Source: an uncultured Lachnospiraceae bacterium
GTDB taxonomy: Bacteria > Bacillota > Clostridia > Lachnospirales > Lachnospiraceae
Assembly (NCBI GenBank): GCA_902785635.1
Contig: CACZZH010000003.1
Location: forward strand, 1 to 40,003
Reading direction: 5' to 3'
DNA length: 40,003 bases
Position 1 is the first letter of the stretch. Each line of letters opens with the position of its first letter. The notes under the pieces are model-generated. The model did not search any database, was not told the origin of the DNA, and saw only the letters and a program-made list of their open reading frames with translations. A program made the position numbers and the translations under genes. Below, in pieces: positions 8,415-16,086 of the stretch.

Positions 8415-8974
8415 GCCTGTCTCCTCCTTTCTCTGGCGGTCTGCCAGATCACGCCGAATATTCCTGCCGTGATCACCAGTACCGCCGCAGGAACCTTCAC
8501 AGGCAGCAGGCCGGAGAACACGGTGACCGCAAAGATCACCAGATACAGGATGAGGGCAATATTATCCGGAACCGATTTTTTCCACAGACGCAGGACCGCC
8601 TGAAAGATCAGCACGCAGACACAGACGCGAATCCCCGCAAAGGCATTTTTTACCACCGGAAGGTCCGCAAAGTTTGTCAGAAAAGCAGAGATGACCAAAA
8701 TGATCATAATCGGTATGGTGAGAAATCCGATGGTCGCAGCAAGAGCACCCGGTATCTTTTTTCTTTTATATCCGATAAATGTGGAAACATTTAATGCGAT
8801 CACGCCCGGAGTACACTGCCCAATGGCGAAATAATCCATCAGTTCCTCTGTGGTGGTCCAGTGACGTTTCTCATTCAGGTCACGTTCCAGAAGCGGCAGC
8901 ATGGCATAACCTCCGCCAAAGTTCACCGCACCGATGCGCAGAAAAGCCACATATAACTCAAGCAGCTCCTTCAT
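8411..8974 (-). CDS. Chromate transporter family protein (short CHR, first subunit)
   Basis: This 187-residue CHR-domain membrane protein has the motifs VNFGGGYAMLPLLERDL and IGQCTPGVIALNVSTFIGY. I start it at ATG 8974 (MKELLELY) because AAGGGAG lies 9 nt upstream; an upstream ATG at 9031 is open but has no convincing ribosome site. It forms a coupled pair with the next gene, overlapping by 4 nt, and the two probably assemble as an antiparallel heterodimer as described for short CHR pairs. The region upstream holds a TATAAT (9088-9083) without a clear -35, and a weak TTGACA-based alternative at 9057-9052. Confidence 0.88.
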   Translation of the reverse strand: MKELLELYVAFLRIGAVNFGGGYAMLPLLERDLNEKRHWTTTEELMDYFAIGQCTPGVIALNVSTFIGYKRKKIPGALAATIGFLTIPIMIILVISAFLTNFADLPVVKNAFAGIRVCVCVLIFQAVLRLWKKSVPDNIALILYLVIFAVTVFSGLLPVKVPAAVLVITAGIFGVIWQTARERRRQA

Positions 8975-9094
8975 ATGATCTATCTCCCTTCCATGTTCCG
9001 TATCCTGCTTCTTGACAGACATCATATCCATATTAATGGTAATCCCGCAAATGTCAACCGTATTCCTTTCCGGTCTGAAAAGATTATATCCTTC

Positions 9095-9160
9095 CGCATA
9101 AAAAGCATTCTATTTCCTTTACGCATAAAAAGCATTCTATTTCCTTTACGCATAAAAAGG
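9095..9160. repeat. 27-bp tandem direct repeat, 2.4 copies
   Basis: The unit beginning CGCATAAAAAGCATTC is exactly 27 bp. It occurs at 9095-9121 and 9122-9148 without mismatch, and a third partial copy (CGCATAAAAAGG, 9149-9160) merges into the tRNA terminator. The preceding sequence CTTCCGCATAA (9091-9101) is an inverted copy of the tRNA 3' end and its flank (9190-9200). It probably arose by slippage or duplication from the tRNA end. Confidence 0.85.
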
Positions 9161-9184
9161 GCCTCAGACTGATGTCTGAGACCC
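9154..9184 (-). terminator. Terminator of tRNA-Leu
   Basis: On the minus strand a GGGTCTCAGAC-type stem (9184-9174) pairs with 9169-9159 around a short loop and is followed by five T (9158-9154), directly after the tRNA. Confidence 0.8.
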
Positions 9185-9190
9185 TTCTTA

Positions 9191-9274
9191 TGCGGAAGAT
9201 GGGACTTGAACCCACACGACGTGACCGTCACAAGATCCTTAGTCTTGCTCGTCTGCCAATTCCGACACTTCCGC
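9191..9274 (-). tRNA. tRNA-Leu (anticodon AAG)
   Basis: This is an 84-nt class II tRNA. The acceptor stem GCGGAAG/CTTCCGC is perfect over 7 bp. The D-loop has the usual GG, and the anticodon stem CAAGA/TCTTG encloses loop CTAAGGA, giving anticodon AAG, which reads Leu CUU. A long variable arm follows, then a T-arm containing GGTTCAAGTCC. The discriminator base is A and CCA is not encoded. Confidence 0.93.
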
Positions 9275-9285
9275 GAACAGATGTT

Positions 9286-9314
9286 ATATTAGCAAACCAT
9301 GTTCCAAATGTCAA
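9286..9314 (-). promoter_or_regulatory. Promoter of tRNA-Leu
   Basis: On the minus strand TTGACA (9314-9309), 17-nt spacer, TAATAT (9291-9286), ending 11 nt before the mature tRNA 5' end. Confidence 0.8.
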
Positions 9315-9345
9315 CAGGTTTTTTCGTATTTTTAAAATAAATTTT

Positions 9346-9374
9346 CCCGGATCCACTGTATACGTGAACCCGGG
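9346..9374 (-). terminator. Possible terminator after rplT
   Basis: A hairpin with CCCGG/CCGGG outer pairs and CAC/GTG inner pairs lies 18 nt after the rplT stop. The tract after it is A/T-rich (AAAATTTATTTT on the minus strand) but not a clean T run, so the assignment is moderate. Confidence 0.45.
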
Positions 9375-9392
9375 CTGTACTTATCTTCTCTT

Positions 9393-9749
9393 TCAGGCCA
9401 GTTTGCTCTTTGCAAGTTCTGCCAGAGCTGCGAAACCTTCTGCATCATTCACTGCCATATCAGCCAGGACTTTGCGGTTCAGGTCGACTTCGGCCAGCTT
9501 AAGACCATACATAAATCTGCTGTAGGAAAGACCGTTCAGACGTGCTGCTGCGTTGATACGAGCGATCCACAGCTGACGGAACTGACGCTTTCTCTGCTTT
9601 CTGCCTGCATATGCGCTGGTCAGAGCTCTCATTACGGACTGTTTTGCAATACGATACTGTTTGGATCTGGCTCCTCTGTAACCCTTAGCCAGCTTTAATA
9701 CCCGATTATGTTTTTTTCTAGCGTTAAGACCGCCTTTAATTCTTGCCAT
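9393..9749 (-). CDS. rplT: 50S ribosomal protein L20
   Basis: The 118-residue basic protein has the full normal length of L20. It begins [19 protein letters not shown] and contains [17 protein letters not shown] and [13 protein letters not shown], all hallmark L20 segments. L20 binds 23S rRNA early in 50S assembly and in Firmicutes also acts as repressor of its own operon through the leader. AAGGAGG precedes the ATG. It is the last gene of infC-rpmI-rplT. Confidence 0.97.
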   Translation of the reverse strand: MARIKGGLNARKKHNRVLKLAKGYRGARSKQYRIAKQSVMRALTSAYAGRKQRKRQFRQLWIARINAAARLNGLSYSRFMYGLKLAEVDLNRKVLADMAVNDAEGFAALAELAKSKLA

Positions 9750-9830
9750 TCTTTTATCCTCCTTAGACTCCGGGCCTGTTCACCTGACTGCCCGGGTATC
9801 CTTTTCCGTACTGTGATCTGAAATACAGGT

Positions 9831-10028
9831 TTACAGATACGGAAGAATCTTCTTCATGTTCTGAGCGTTCGTTGCATCCGTGATCGTAGCTTTTCTCAGA
9901 TTTCTCTTTCTCTTTGTGGACTTCTTGGTGAGGATATGGCTCTTATAAGCTTTATTTCTCTTTAACAGACCGGTCCCGGTCTTTTTGAAACGTTTTGCAG
10001 CAGCTCTGCTGGTCTTCATCTTAGGCAT
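9831..10028 (-). CDS. rpmI: 50S ribosomal protein L35
   Basis: The 65-residue basic protein begins [20 protein letters not shown], as L35 does. I chose ATG 10028 because AAGGAGG lies just upstream and the product then has the exact family length; 20 further open codons upstream are not expected in L35. It sits between infC and rplT in the standard order. Confidence 0.97.
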   Translation of the reverse strand: MPKMKTSRAAAKRFKKTGTGLLKRNKAYKSHILTKKSTKRKRNLRKATITDATNAQNMKKILPYL

Positions 10029-10119
10029 GACAGTTCCTCCTTGTTTAAGCATATTTTCTTCTTTACGACCCGCTTTGCGCGTGACCATAAAGGTATGTAT
10101 GAAAGCGGAGCTTTCATAC

Positions 10120-10626
10120 TTACCGTTTTGCAGACAGGAAAACCGTAAGGGTCCTTCCTTCCTGCTTGATCGGTTTATCGATCACAGCGATATCCTCCAG
10201 GGATTTCGCGAAATCTTCCAGTATGTGCCTGCTGGCCTGCATATGGGCCATCTCTCTTCCTCTGAAACGCAGCGTCACCTTCACCTTATTTCCTTTTTCA
10301 AGGAACTTTCTGGCGTTGTTTGTCTTCGTATTCAGGTCATTTACATCAATGTTCGGTGAAAGCCGGATCTCTTTGATCTCAACGATCTTCTGCTTTTTCT
10401 TGGCTTCCTTCTCCTTGCGTACCATCTCATACTTAAATTTACCGTAATCAATGATCTTGCACACCGGAGGCTTCGCCTGAGGAGCCACTTTCACGAGGTC
10501 CAGTTCTGCTTCCCTCGCCAGCTTCATAGCGTCCCTTGCGGACATGATTCCAAGCTGTTCCCCATTTACGCCAATCAATCGAACTTCCCTGTCCCGGATC
10601 TGTTCGTTAATCATTAAATCGCTAAT
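10120..10626 (-). CDS. infC: Translation initiation factor IF-3 (AUU start)
   Basis: This 168-residue protein binds the 30S subunit and controls start-codon selection. The N-terminal domain starts [19 protein letters not shown] (first residue read as Met), and the C-terminal domain contains [14 protein letters not shown] and RFRGREMAH, both IF-3 signatures. The start is ATT at 10626-10624: AGGAGG stands 9 nt before it, while the next ATG is 21 nt from that site and the frame further upstream lies in the leader. A rare AUU start is the classic device by which IF-3 represses its own translation in E. coli; the same logic is likely here. A leader with a terminator hairpin precedes the gene. Confidence 0.95.
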   Translation of the reverse strand: MSDLMINEQIRDREVRLIGVNGEQLGIMSARDAMKLAREAELDLVKVAPQAKPPVCKIIDYGKFKYEMVRKEKEAKKKQKIVEIKEIRLSPNIDVNDLNTKTNNARKFLEKGNKVKVTLRFRGREMAHMQASRHILEDFAKSLEDIAVIDKPIKQEGRTLTVFLSAKR

Positions 10627-10652
10627 AGTATGACACCTCCTATACACGGATG

Positions 10653-10687
10653 TAAAAGAAAAATGAGCGGAAACACATGATCCGCTC
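10653..10687 (-). terminator. Attenuator hairpin in the infC-rpmI-rplT leader
   Basis: On the minus strand GAGCGGA/TCCGCTC (10687-10681 with 10671-10665) forms a perfect 7-bp stem followed by ATTTTTCTTTT, ending about 10 nt before the infC ribosome site. A terminator just ahead of the first gene, about 180 nt after the promoter, fits an L20-type leader in which ribosomal protein L20 sets readthrough. The alternative antiterminator was not worked out. Confidence 0.75.
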
Positions 10688-10866
10688 ACATCAAATCTGC
10701 TCTGTGCCGGAACATAAACATATGAACGGAACTCTGAAACAGCCCGGTCCATATTCCCTGCATCAACAGAATCTATAAACCACTGGTCACAGCTATACGG
10801 CTTCGAAACAAAGCCGGCGTGCCAGGGTGAGAGCGGTAACTCTGCTTTCCTGTATATACCTTTGCT

Positions 10867-10895
10867 ACATTATCATAGGAACCGGCAAATGTCAA
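10867..10895 (-). promoter_or_regulatory. Promoter of infC-rpmI-rplT
   Basis: On the minus strand TTGACA (10895-10890), 17-nt spacer, TAATGT (10872-10867). The transcript has a leader of about 230 nt before the AUU start. Confidence 0.8.
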
Positions 10896-10935
10896 TTCCT
10901 TTCAAAAAATTATTTTTTCTGAAAAAGTCATATCC

Positions 10936-11829
10936 TCAGCGGACAAACGACAGGAAATTGCTGCTCATGATCTTCCGGTATTCTTCATCTGAGAAGCCGG
11001 CATTTTCCCGGATATCCTCCAGGAACAGACTCATATCGGCCTTTCTCGTACGGGAAGGATAAAGCAGAAGCGGAAAATCGCTCCCGAACAGCAGCCTGTC
11101 CTCTCCCACCAGATCGATCACGGCGCGCAGGACCCGGATATTATAAAGCAGAGGGTTCGCTGCCATATCATAACGCACATTAGAGAACTTTCCGAACATA
11201 TGCCGGTTCATCTCATAAAAAGGCAATCCACCGCCAAGATGCGCCAGGATCAGTTTCAGGTCAGGATGATTCGAAATGATCTGCGCCAGAGGAGAAAGAG
11301 ACGTCGTATCCTTGCCTGCGTAAAAATGACCGACCGCTTCCCCGCAGTGAATATTCACCGGGATGTCAAGCGTCTCCGCCATCTCAAGCACCGCATGGAA
11401 ATCCGGATCTTCAAAGTCGTAACCGTTTCCTCCGGGCCCCAGCTCACCGATTCCGCAAAAACCTTTGTTCTCGCAGCGTTCGATCTCGGAGAGTGCTCCC
11501 CATCCGAATTTCGGATTGACACTGATGAAAGCTTTCAGCCTGTCCGGATGCTTTTCTATGGCTTCTGCCATATAGTCGTTGTGCAGACGCATCAGCCCTT
11601 CATCGTTCCAGTACCAGCCCTGCATACACAGGCCATACACTCCCGATTCATCTGCGATCGCCAGCGCTTCTTCGTAGTCCACCCAGGCTTCTTCGGTACC
11701 CTTTCCATTCGGGCTTTTCTTTGTCAGCAGTGCGAATGTCTCATCCTTCCCGGCATATTTATCCCAGTTCCGGTAGATCTCCGGCGGAAATAAATGCACA
11801 TGACTGTCCCATATGTGTATGTCACTCAT
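10936..11829 (-). CDS. TIM-barrel metal-dependent hydrolase (amidohydrolase 2 family)
   Basis: The protein has 297 residues. Metal-ligand positions of the Amidohydro_2 family are visible: DSHVHL at the N-terminus (HxH), HCGE near residue 160, HLGG near 196 and the catalytic Asp in FGSDFP near 252. Members are hydrolases or decarboxylases of small molecules; the substrate here is unknown. Its ATG overlaps the stop of the small acidic membrane protein gene (ATGA overlap), so the two are translationally coupled. It is the last gene of the operon starting at 13343. Confidence 0.85.
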   Translation of the reverse strand: MSDIHIWDSHVHLFPPEIYRNWDKYAGKDETFALLTKKSPNGKGTEEAWVDYEEALAIADESGVYGLCMQGWYWNDEGLMRLHNDYMAEAIEKHPDRLKAFISVNPKFGWGALSEIERCENKGFCGIGELGPGGNGYDFEDPDFHAVLEMAETLDIPVNIHCGEAVGHFYAGKDTTSLSPLAQIISNHPDLKLILAHLGGGLPFYEMNRHMFGKFSNVRYDMAANPLLYNIRVLRAVIDLVGEDRLLFGSDFPLLLYPSRTRKADMSLFLEDIRENAGFSDEEYRKIMSSNFLSFVR

Positions 11830-12041
11830 TCCGGATTCTGTCCTTCCTCTTCGTCCTCTTCGAAGAAATCATAGCAGTCGTCGTCATATTCGTCCTCATC
11901 TTCATCCTGGAACTTAGCCGCTGCCTTTTTGATCATGTAGCGGGCATGCCTCTTCAAAAGGGCAGCACCCGCTGCTGCCACTGCTGCGGCGGCTGCCACA
12001 ACGATCCCTGCGGCGGCTTTCTCAACTTTTGTCAGTCTCAT
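11826..12041 (-). CDS. Small membrane protein with acidic tail, unknown function
   Basis: The 71-residue protein starts MRLTKVEKAAAG. One alanine/valine-rich membrane helix (residues ~10-30) is followed by a basic stretch (KRHARYMIKKAAAK) and an extremely acidic C-terminus made mostly of Asp and Glu. AAGGAGG precedes ATG 12041, which I prefer over the upstream ATG. Its last codons overlap the amidohydrolase start by 4 nt. I recognise no family. The acidic tail would lie on the cytoplasmic side if the positive-inside rule applies. Confidence 0.75.
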   Translation of the reverse strand: MRLTKVEKAAAGIVVAAAAAVAAAGAALLKRHARYMIKKAAAKFQDEDEDEYDDDCYDFFEEDEEEGQNPE

Positions 12042-12079
12042 ACAGACCTCCTTCCGGCCCATGCTCTCTTACTATCTGT

Positions 12080-12826
12080 CTATGCGCTCAATAATCTGCG
12101 TATATACATATATCCGATCGCTGCGCACTCACGCAAAATATAATGTGCCTGCAGAATCGGTTCTGAATGCGCTGCCATCCCGACAGCCTGCTTATAGCCG
12201 CAGCCCTGTGCAAGCTCCAGTGCCCGGTAAATATGGAAGTTATTGGACACCAGTCCGCACGAGGCAGCCCCGCAGCCGGTCAGTCGGTCTGAAAAAACCA
12301 GGTTTTCGTAAGTGCTGGTGGACCGGTCCTCCAGGATCAGCCGGTCTGAAGAAAGCCCATGTTCCTGCAGCCACACATTCATGCACTGTGCTTCGGAAAT
12401 CTCCTCGCCGCTTCCCTGTCCGCCGGACAGAATCAGCAGTGTGTCCGGATGTTTCTGCGCATAATCCAGCGCTTTTTCCAGACGCCGGCGCAGCGACCTC
12501 GACGGTACCGTCTTTTTGACCTGGGCACCCAGAATGATCACATAGTCCAGATCCTGCTGTGTATCATCCCATATATGTGAAAAAATGAGACACAGAAGTA
12601 CGCAGAGAAGCATCGCTGCCCCTGCCCAGAAGATACCGGTAAGGTTTCTCCATATGCCGGAAACCGTTCCCCGGGCAGCCAGGCTCCAGAGCCGGCCGGT
12701 TCCTGCCAGCATCAAAGCTGCAGCCAGCCAGAGCCAGCCGGCGTCAAGCCGGATCCCTGCATATGCTGTGATGCACAGATAATACAGCAGACAGATTCCG
12801 GCCAGCGTATACCAGATTCTCACCAT
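12080..12826 (-). CDS. DUF218 (YdcF/SanA/ElyC-like) membrane protein
   Basis: The protein has 248 residues from ATG 12826 (MVRIWY), which has GGAAAG close upstream and follows the preceding gene by 10 nt. Three to four N-terminal hydrophobic helices are followed by a DUF218 domain: YVIILGAQVKK (family: hG.g), LILSGGQGSGE, ISEAQCM, STSTYENL and VSNNFHIYRA. Proteins of this family act in envelope and peptidoglycan precursor biology (SanA, ElyC); the biochemical activity is unknown. It lies in an operon between the SEC-C protein and the small acidic protein. Confidence 0.88.
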   Translation of the reverse strand: MVRIWYTLAGICLLYYLCITAYAGIRLDAGWLWLAAALMLAGTGRLWSLAARGTVSGIWRNLTGIFWAGAAMLLCVLLCLIFSHIWDDTQQDLDYVIILGAQVKKTVPSRSLRRRLEKALDYAQKHPDTLLILSGGQGSGEEISEAQCMNVWLQEHGLSSDRLILEDRSTSTYENLVFSDRLTGCGAASCGLVSNNFHIYRALELAQGCGYKQAVGMAAHSEPILQAHYILRECAAIGYMYIRRLLSA

Positions 12827-12836
12827 GTTCTTTCCA

Positions 12837-13343
12837 TTAAGCGGTTCTTCCGCAGCAGTGTTTGTATTTCTTGCCGCTGCCGCACGGACACGGATCATTT
12901 CTCCCGATCTTTTTGGGTTTTACGATCGTGTTCATCTTCTTTGCTTCCAGATAAAGTTTCTTCTGCTCTTCTTCGGAATAAATATCATTCCAGGCAGGAA
13001 GTCCGTAAAGCCAGTCAGCCTTGGCGTCAACCATATTCTTATAAAGAAGCTCTTTATCGAAACCAAGGTTGACAGGTGTATCCTCGGTCATTTCCTCGAT
13101 CGGGTTCGCTTCCTTCAGGCTGTCATTGATTCCATCCAGAAAGCCGGTCATGATCTTCACGGAAACGCCGTATTTCTCTGCAAGTTCAGCCACGGTTCCT
13201 GTGACTACAGTATCCGGATCCGCAAGAAGCTGTTCATAAATGCCTTTCTCCTGCATAAAATAATCCTGCCAGAATTTTTCCAGCTGTTTCTTATCGGTTT
13301 CCTGTGAATAGGCTTCCTCGCGCCAGTCCTGTAATAATCCCAT
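12837..13343 (-). CDS. SEC-C metal-binding domain protein
   Basis: The protein has 168 residues from ATG 13343 (MGLLQDW), with AAAAGGA upstream. The C-terminus carries the SEC-C zinc motif [19 protein letters not shown], as at the end of SecA, where it binds zinc and contacts SecB or ribosomes. The N-terminal 140 residues are helical and acidic without SecA ATPase motifs, so this is a stand-alone SEC-C protein (DUF3013/UPF0149-like in architecture) of unknown role. It is the first gene of its operon. Confidence 0.88.
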   Translation of the reverse strand: MGLLQDWREEAYSQETDKKQLEKFWQDYFMQEKGIYEQLLADPDTVVTGTVAELAEKYGVSVKIMTGFLDGINDSLKEANPIEEMTEDTPVNLGFDKELLYKNMVDAKADWLYGLPAWNDIYSEEEQKKLYLEAKKMNTIVKPKKIGRNDPCPCGSGKKYKHCCGRTA

Positions 13344-13454
13344 AATATGTCTACCATCCTTTTCATAATACTGATCACCGGGAATCATTCCGCAGCAGCC
13401 GGAAGTCCCCGCATGATCATAATAATCTGCAATAATAACTGCGTAATGAAACTG

Positions 13455-13483
13455 ATTATACGATACTGTATCTTTTTTTTCAA
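13455..13483 (-). promoter_or_regulatory. Promoter of the SEC-C/DUF218/amidohydrolase operon
   Basis: On the minus strand TTGAAA (13483-13478), 17-nt spacer, TATAAT (13460-13455). The spacer contains the 11-bp palindrome GATACAGTATC, a possible operator. Confidence 0.75.
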
Positions 13484-13511
13484 TAACCAGAGGGGATTTG
13501 TGTTCAAAAAT

Positions 13512-13558
13512 AAAAAGGCTGTGAAGCCCGGGATCATTCGATTCCTTTCTTCACAGCC
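13512..13558 (-). terminator. Terminator of the polysaccharide locus (after the Ig-like gene)
   Basis: GGCTGTGAAG/CTTCACAGCC is a perfect 10-bp stem (13558-13549 with 13526-13517), followed on the minus strand by TTTTTATTTTT. It lies about 75 nt after the stop of the Ig-like surface protein gene. Confidence 0.88.
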
Positions 13559-13634
13559 ATTGTTCTTTTCTTTATTCAACGTGCAGGACCCAACAGGCAG
13601 GTCCTGATCTATTGCTGATCCCGGCAGAACTCCG

Positions 13635-14867
13635 TTACGGATAAATGATCTTTTTGCTTCCTATCCATCCGATCACATGCGGCTTCTGTACAGGATAAAC
13701 CATTTTGAGCATCGGATCGTTATCTTTGGCGATCGAGAGATCCACATCCTTTACCTGTATGCTGTAAGGAGCGCCAAATGCAACGTATACTTTGCTTTTC
13801 ACCGCATAAATAGGGCGGTTATCGTTGAACTTCACGCTGTTTTTCATGATCCACTGATAATAACCGACTTTTTTGCCTTTTTTCGGCTTTATCACATAAA
13901 CAGCCTGCTGCAGTTCCCCGTCTTTACAATCCCGCTGATGCTTCGGTACGACCTCATAGACCGTATCCCAGACGACCTTATTGGCTTTGCGCATGTCCCA
14001 GCGTCCCTGGCTGTCAAAATACTTCTTATCATGATAAAACGAATAATTGGTCCAGTATGTATCCTGGGTATTATCCGGCACGTTCGCCCAGCCTCCGGCC
14101 GTCGTCCTGCCCTGGCTGTCCGCATAATACCAGTATCCGTTGATGGCATGCCAGCCTTCCGAAACCAGATATCCGCTCTCATCGAACACATAATAGCTGC
14201 TGCCGATCGGATATGCTCCGCCCGAAAGAGCACCTCCGCTGCTCTTGATATACTGGTTTCCGGACCAGGAACCCGATACAGAATTGAGTTTCACAGTCAC
14301 GTTGCAGGTATAGGTCTTTTTCCCGACTTTTGCCGTTATTTTCGCCGTCCCGGCCTTTGCACCGGCTTTCAGTTTCACAATATGCTTTGTGATCTTACAG
14401 ATCTCCACAACTTCCGGCTTGGAGGATTTCCATGTGATAGATGCCCTTGCCGCATTTTTGAGCACCAGCGATGCCTTCTTGCCGCTCTTAAGAGTAAGTT
14501 TGGAAGAGGAAAGCGCAAATTTGGCGACCGTCACGGTACAATTGTATTTTTTCGCGTTCACAGTGGCTGTGATCACGGCTTTTCCAGCCTTGCTCCCGGC
14601 TGTGATCACGGCACTTCTGCCGCTTCCTTTTACCTTTGCGACCGCAGCATTGCTGCTGCTCCATACCGGAGTTCCTGTAACATTTTTGAGAGTGACCTTC
14701 TCAGTCTGCTTCAGATCAAGAACTACACTGGTCTTGTCCAGACCCGCTTTAGCAGTCGTCTGTGCTGCCTGGGCAGTCATCCGTACAGACGCCGACGGTG
14801 AACATACAAGAAGAGCTGCCGCTGCTGCCACAGCAGCGATCCATTTTGTGAAATAACCGGTTTTCAT
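13635..14867 (-). CDS. Secreted Ig-like (BIG2) surface protein with cell-wall-binding-like repeats
   Basis: The 410-residue exported protein has an N-terminal signal peptide (MKTGYFTKW then an alanine-rich hydrophobic core and AQA cleavage region near residue 34). Two bacterial Ig-like domains of the BIG2 type follow (residues ~40-115 and ~117-195, with the usual WSSSNAAVAKV and ITATV strands). A segment rich in Trp, Tyr and Gly (GYWYYADSQGRTTAGGW, ~245-265) resembles choline/cell-wall-binding repeats. The C-terminal ~130 residues match nothing I recognise. AAGGAGG precedes the ATG. The gene is last in the polysaccharide cluster, 28 nt after the GT4 gene, and a terminator follows. A role in surface attachment is inferred. 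Confidence 0.82.
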   Translation of the reverse strand: MKTGYFTKWIAAVAAAAALLVCSPSASVRMTAQAAQTTAKAGLDKTSVVLDLKQTEKVTLKNVTGTPVWSSSNAAVAKVKGSGRSAVITAGSKAGKAVITATVNAKKYNCTVTVAKFALSSSKLTLKSGKKASLVLKNAARASITWKSSKPEVVEICKITKHIVKLKAGAKAGTAKITAKVGKKTYTCNVTVKLNSVSGSWSGNQYIKSSGGALSGGAYPIGSSYYVFDESGYLVSEGWHAINGYWYYADSQGRTTAGGWANVPDNTQDTYWTNYSFYHDKKYFDSQGRWDMRKANKVVWDTVYEVVPKHQRDCKDGELQQAVYVIKPKKGKKVGYYQWIMKNSVKFNDNRPIYAVKSKVYVAFGAPYSIQVKDVDLSIAKDNDPMLKMVYPVQKPHVIGWIGSKKIIYP

Positions 14868-14895
14868 ACTACCTCCTTGTCTATACTATACTGAT

Positions 14896-16086
14896 TTATA
14901 CTGACTGAAACAGCTTTTCATACTTCCGTACGATCATGTCCCATGAGAATGCAGTCCGGATCCTGTCCCTGGCCATACGGCCCAGCTGCTCTCTTCTCTT
15001 CGGGGACATCGTTTCACAAAGTTCCATCTGCCGGCGCAGGCTTCCCTCTTCTCTGTTCCAGTAGAGCGCAGCTTCCTCTCCGACTTCGCGGTTGAAGGAA
15101 ACATCATACAGGAGACTGACCTGTGTACTCCCCAGCGCTTCCAGAAGGCTTGGATTGGTTCCGCCTACCTCATGACCGTGAATATAGGCAAAAGCATACT
15201 TCCGGATGCCGGTCAGCAGCTGTGTGTCGTATACCGTTCCGGCAAATACTACCCTTGCGTCCTTTTCGAATCCGGTTTTTGCCGCCAGATCTCTGTAAAA
15301 TTTATTTTCCTCTACATTACTGATTATTGCAAGCTTTTTTTCCGTTCCCGAAAGTACAAATTCACGCAGAATCGCTTCGTAATTATTCTCCGGTACGAAC
15401 CTGCCCACGATCAGATAGTACTGCTCTTTTTCCAGTCCTTTCTCTTTCAGCCAGGCCAGTGTCCTTTGTGCCGTCTCACCGGAAAGTTCTTTCTCCGCCA
15501 CTTCCGATCCGTAAGAAAGATACCGGATCTGCCCCCCGGCTTTCGGATAGCTCCGGCGGATATACCGGGCGATACTTTTACTGTCACATATGATCTGATC
15601 CGCCTGATGCACCATTTTATTTTCCGAATATTTCCAGTAAGCACGGATCATCCGGTTCCATTTCGCTCTTTTCCATTCGTGACCGTCCGGATTCAGAAAG
15701 AGAACTGCCCCTTCCTTTTTCAGTTTCCGGACATACGGGCGCAGAAACGGACCGATCCGGCAGGCAAGGATATAAACGACACAGCCCTCCAGCCGGCGGG
15801 ACCGGATATACTGAAGCGTCCACGAAAGAGCATCCAGATCATACAGGACTGCCTTTGCAGCTCCGACCGGTTTCATGGGTATGTAAAAACACTCCGCCCC
15901 GAACACCCGGAATGTCTCTCCGGGAGAAAGTTCATTTCCGGCAGGAGCCTTGCTGCAGGCGACATGATAACAGATATCCTCCGAGCGCCTTCTTCGCACC
16001 AGTTCCTGTACAAACGTCTCAAACCCGCCATAAGATGCGGGTATTCCTTTTGATCCTATTATAAAAACATGTTTTGCCGTACTCAT
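14896..16086 (-). CDS. DUF1972/GT4 glycosyltransferase, rhamnosyltransferase-like
   Basis: The 396-residue cytoplasmic glycosyltransferase has an N-terminus (GSKGIPASYGGFETFVQEL) that is the DUF1972 signature found in streptococcal capsule beta-1,4-rhamnosyltransferases such as Cps2T. The second half has the GT-B nucleotide-sugar region: YLIVGRFVPENN, then HGHEVGGTNPSLLEALG with the conserved Glu of GT4. It would add a sugar, possibly rhamnose, to the lipid-linked repeat unit. Its ATG overlaps the stop of the upstream membrane gene by 4 nt (ATGA). Confidence 0.88.
   Translation of the reverse strand: MSTAKHVFIIGSKGIPASYGGFETFVQELVRRRRSEDICYHVACSKAPAGNELSPGETFRVFGAECFYIPMKPVGAAKAVLYDLDALSWTLQYIRSRRLEGCVVYILACRIGPFLRPYVRKLKKEGAVLFLNPDGHEWKRAKWNRMIRAYWKYSENKMVHQADQIICDSKSIARYIRRSYPKAGGQIRYLSYGSEVAEKELSGETAQRTLAWLKEKGLEKEQYYLIVGRFVPENNYEAILREFVLSGTEKKLAIISNVEENKFYRDLAAKTGFEKDARVVFAGTVYDTQLLTGIRKYAFAYIHGHEVGGTNPSLLEALGSTQVSLLYDVSFNREVGEEAALYWNREEGSLRRQMELCETMSPKRREQLGRMARDRIRTAFSWDMIVRKYEKLFQSV

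Noticed and set aside
9095-9160. CRISPR array
   Set aside because: The 27-bp units are directly adjacent without spacers and only 2.4 copies exist.
10627-10752. 42-codon N-terminal extension of infC
   Set aside because: It would run through the leader terminator hairpin and ribosome site, and the extra sequence is not IF-3-like.
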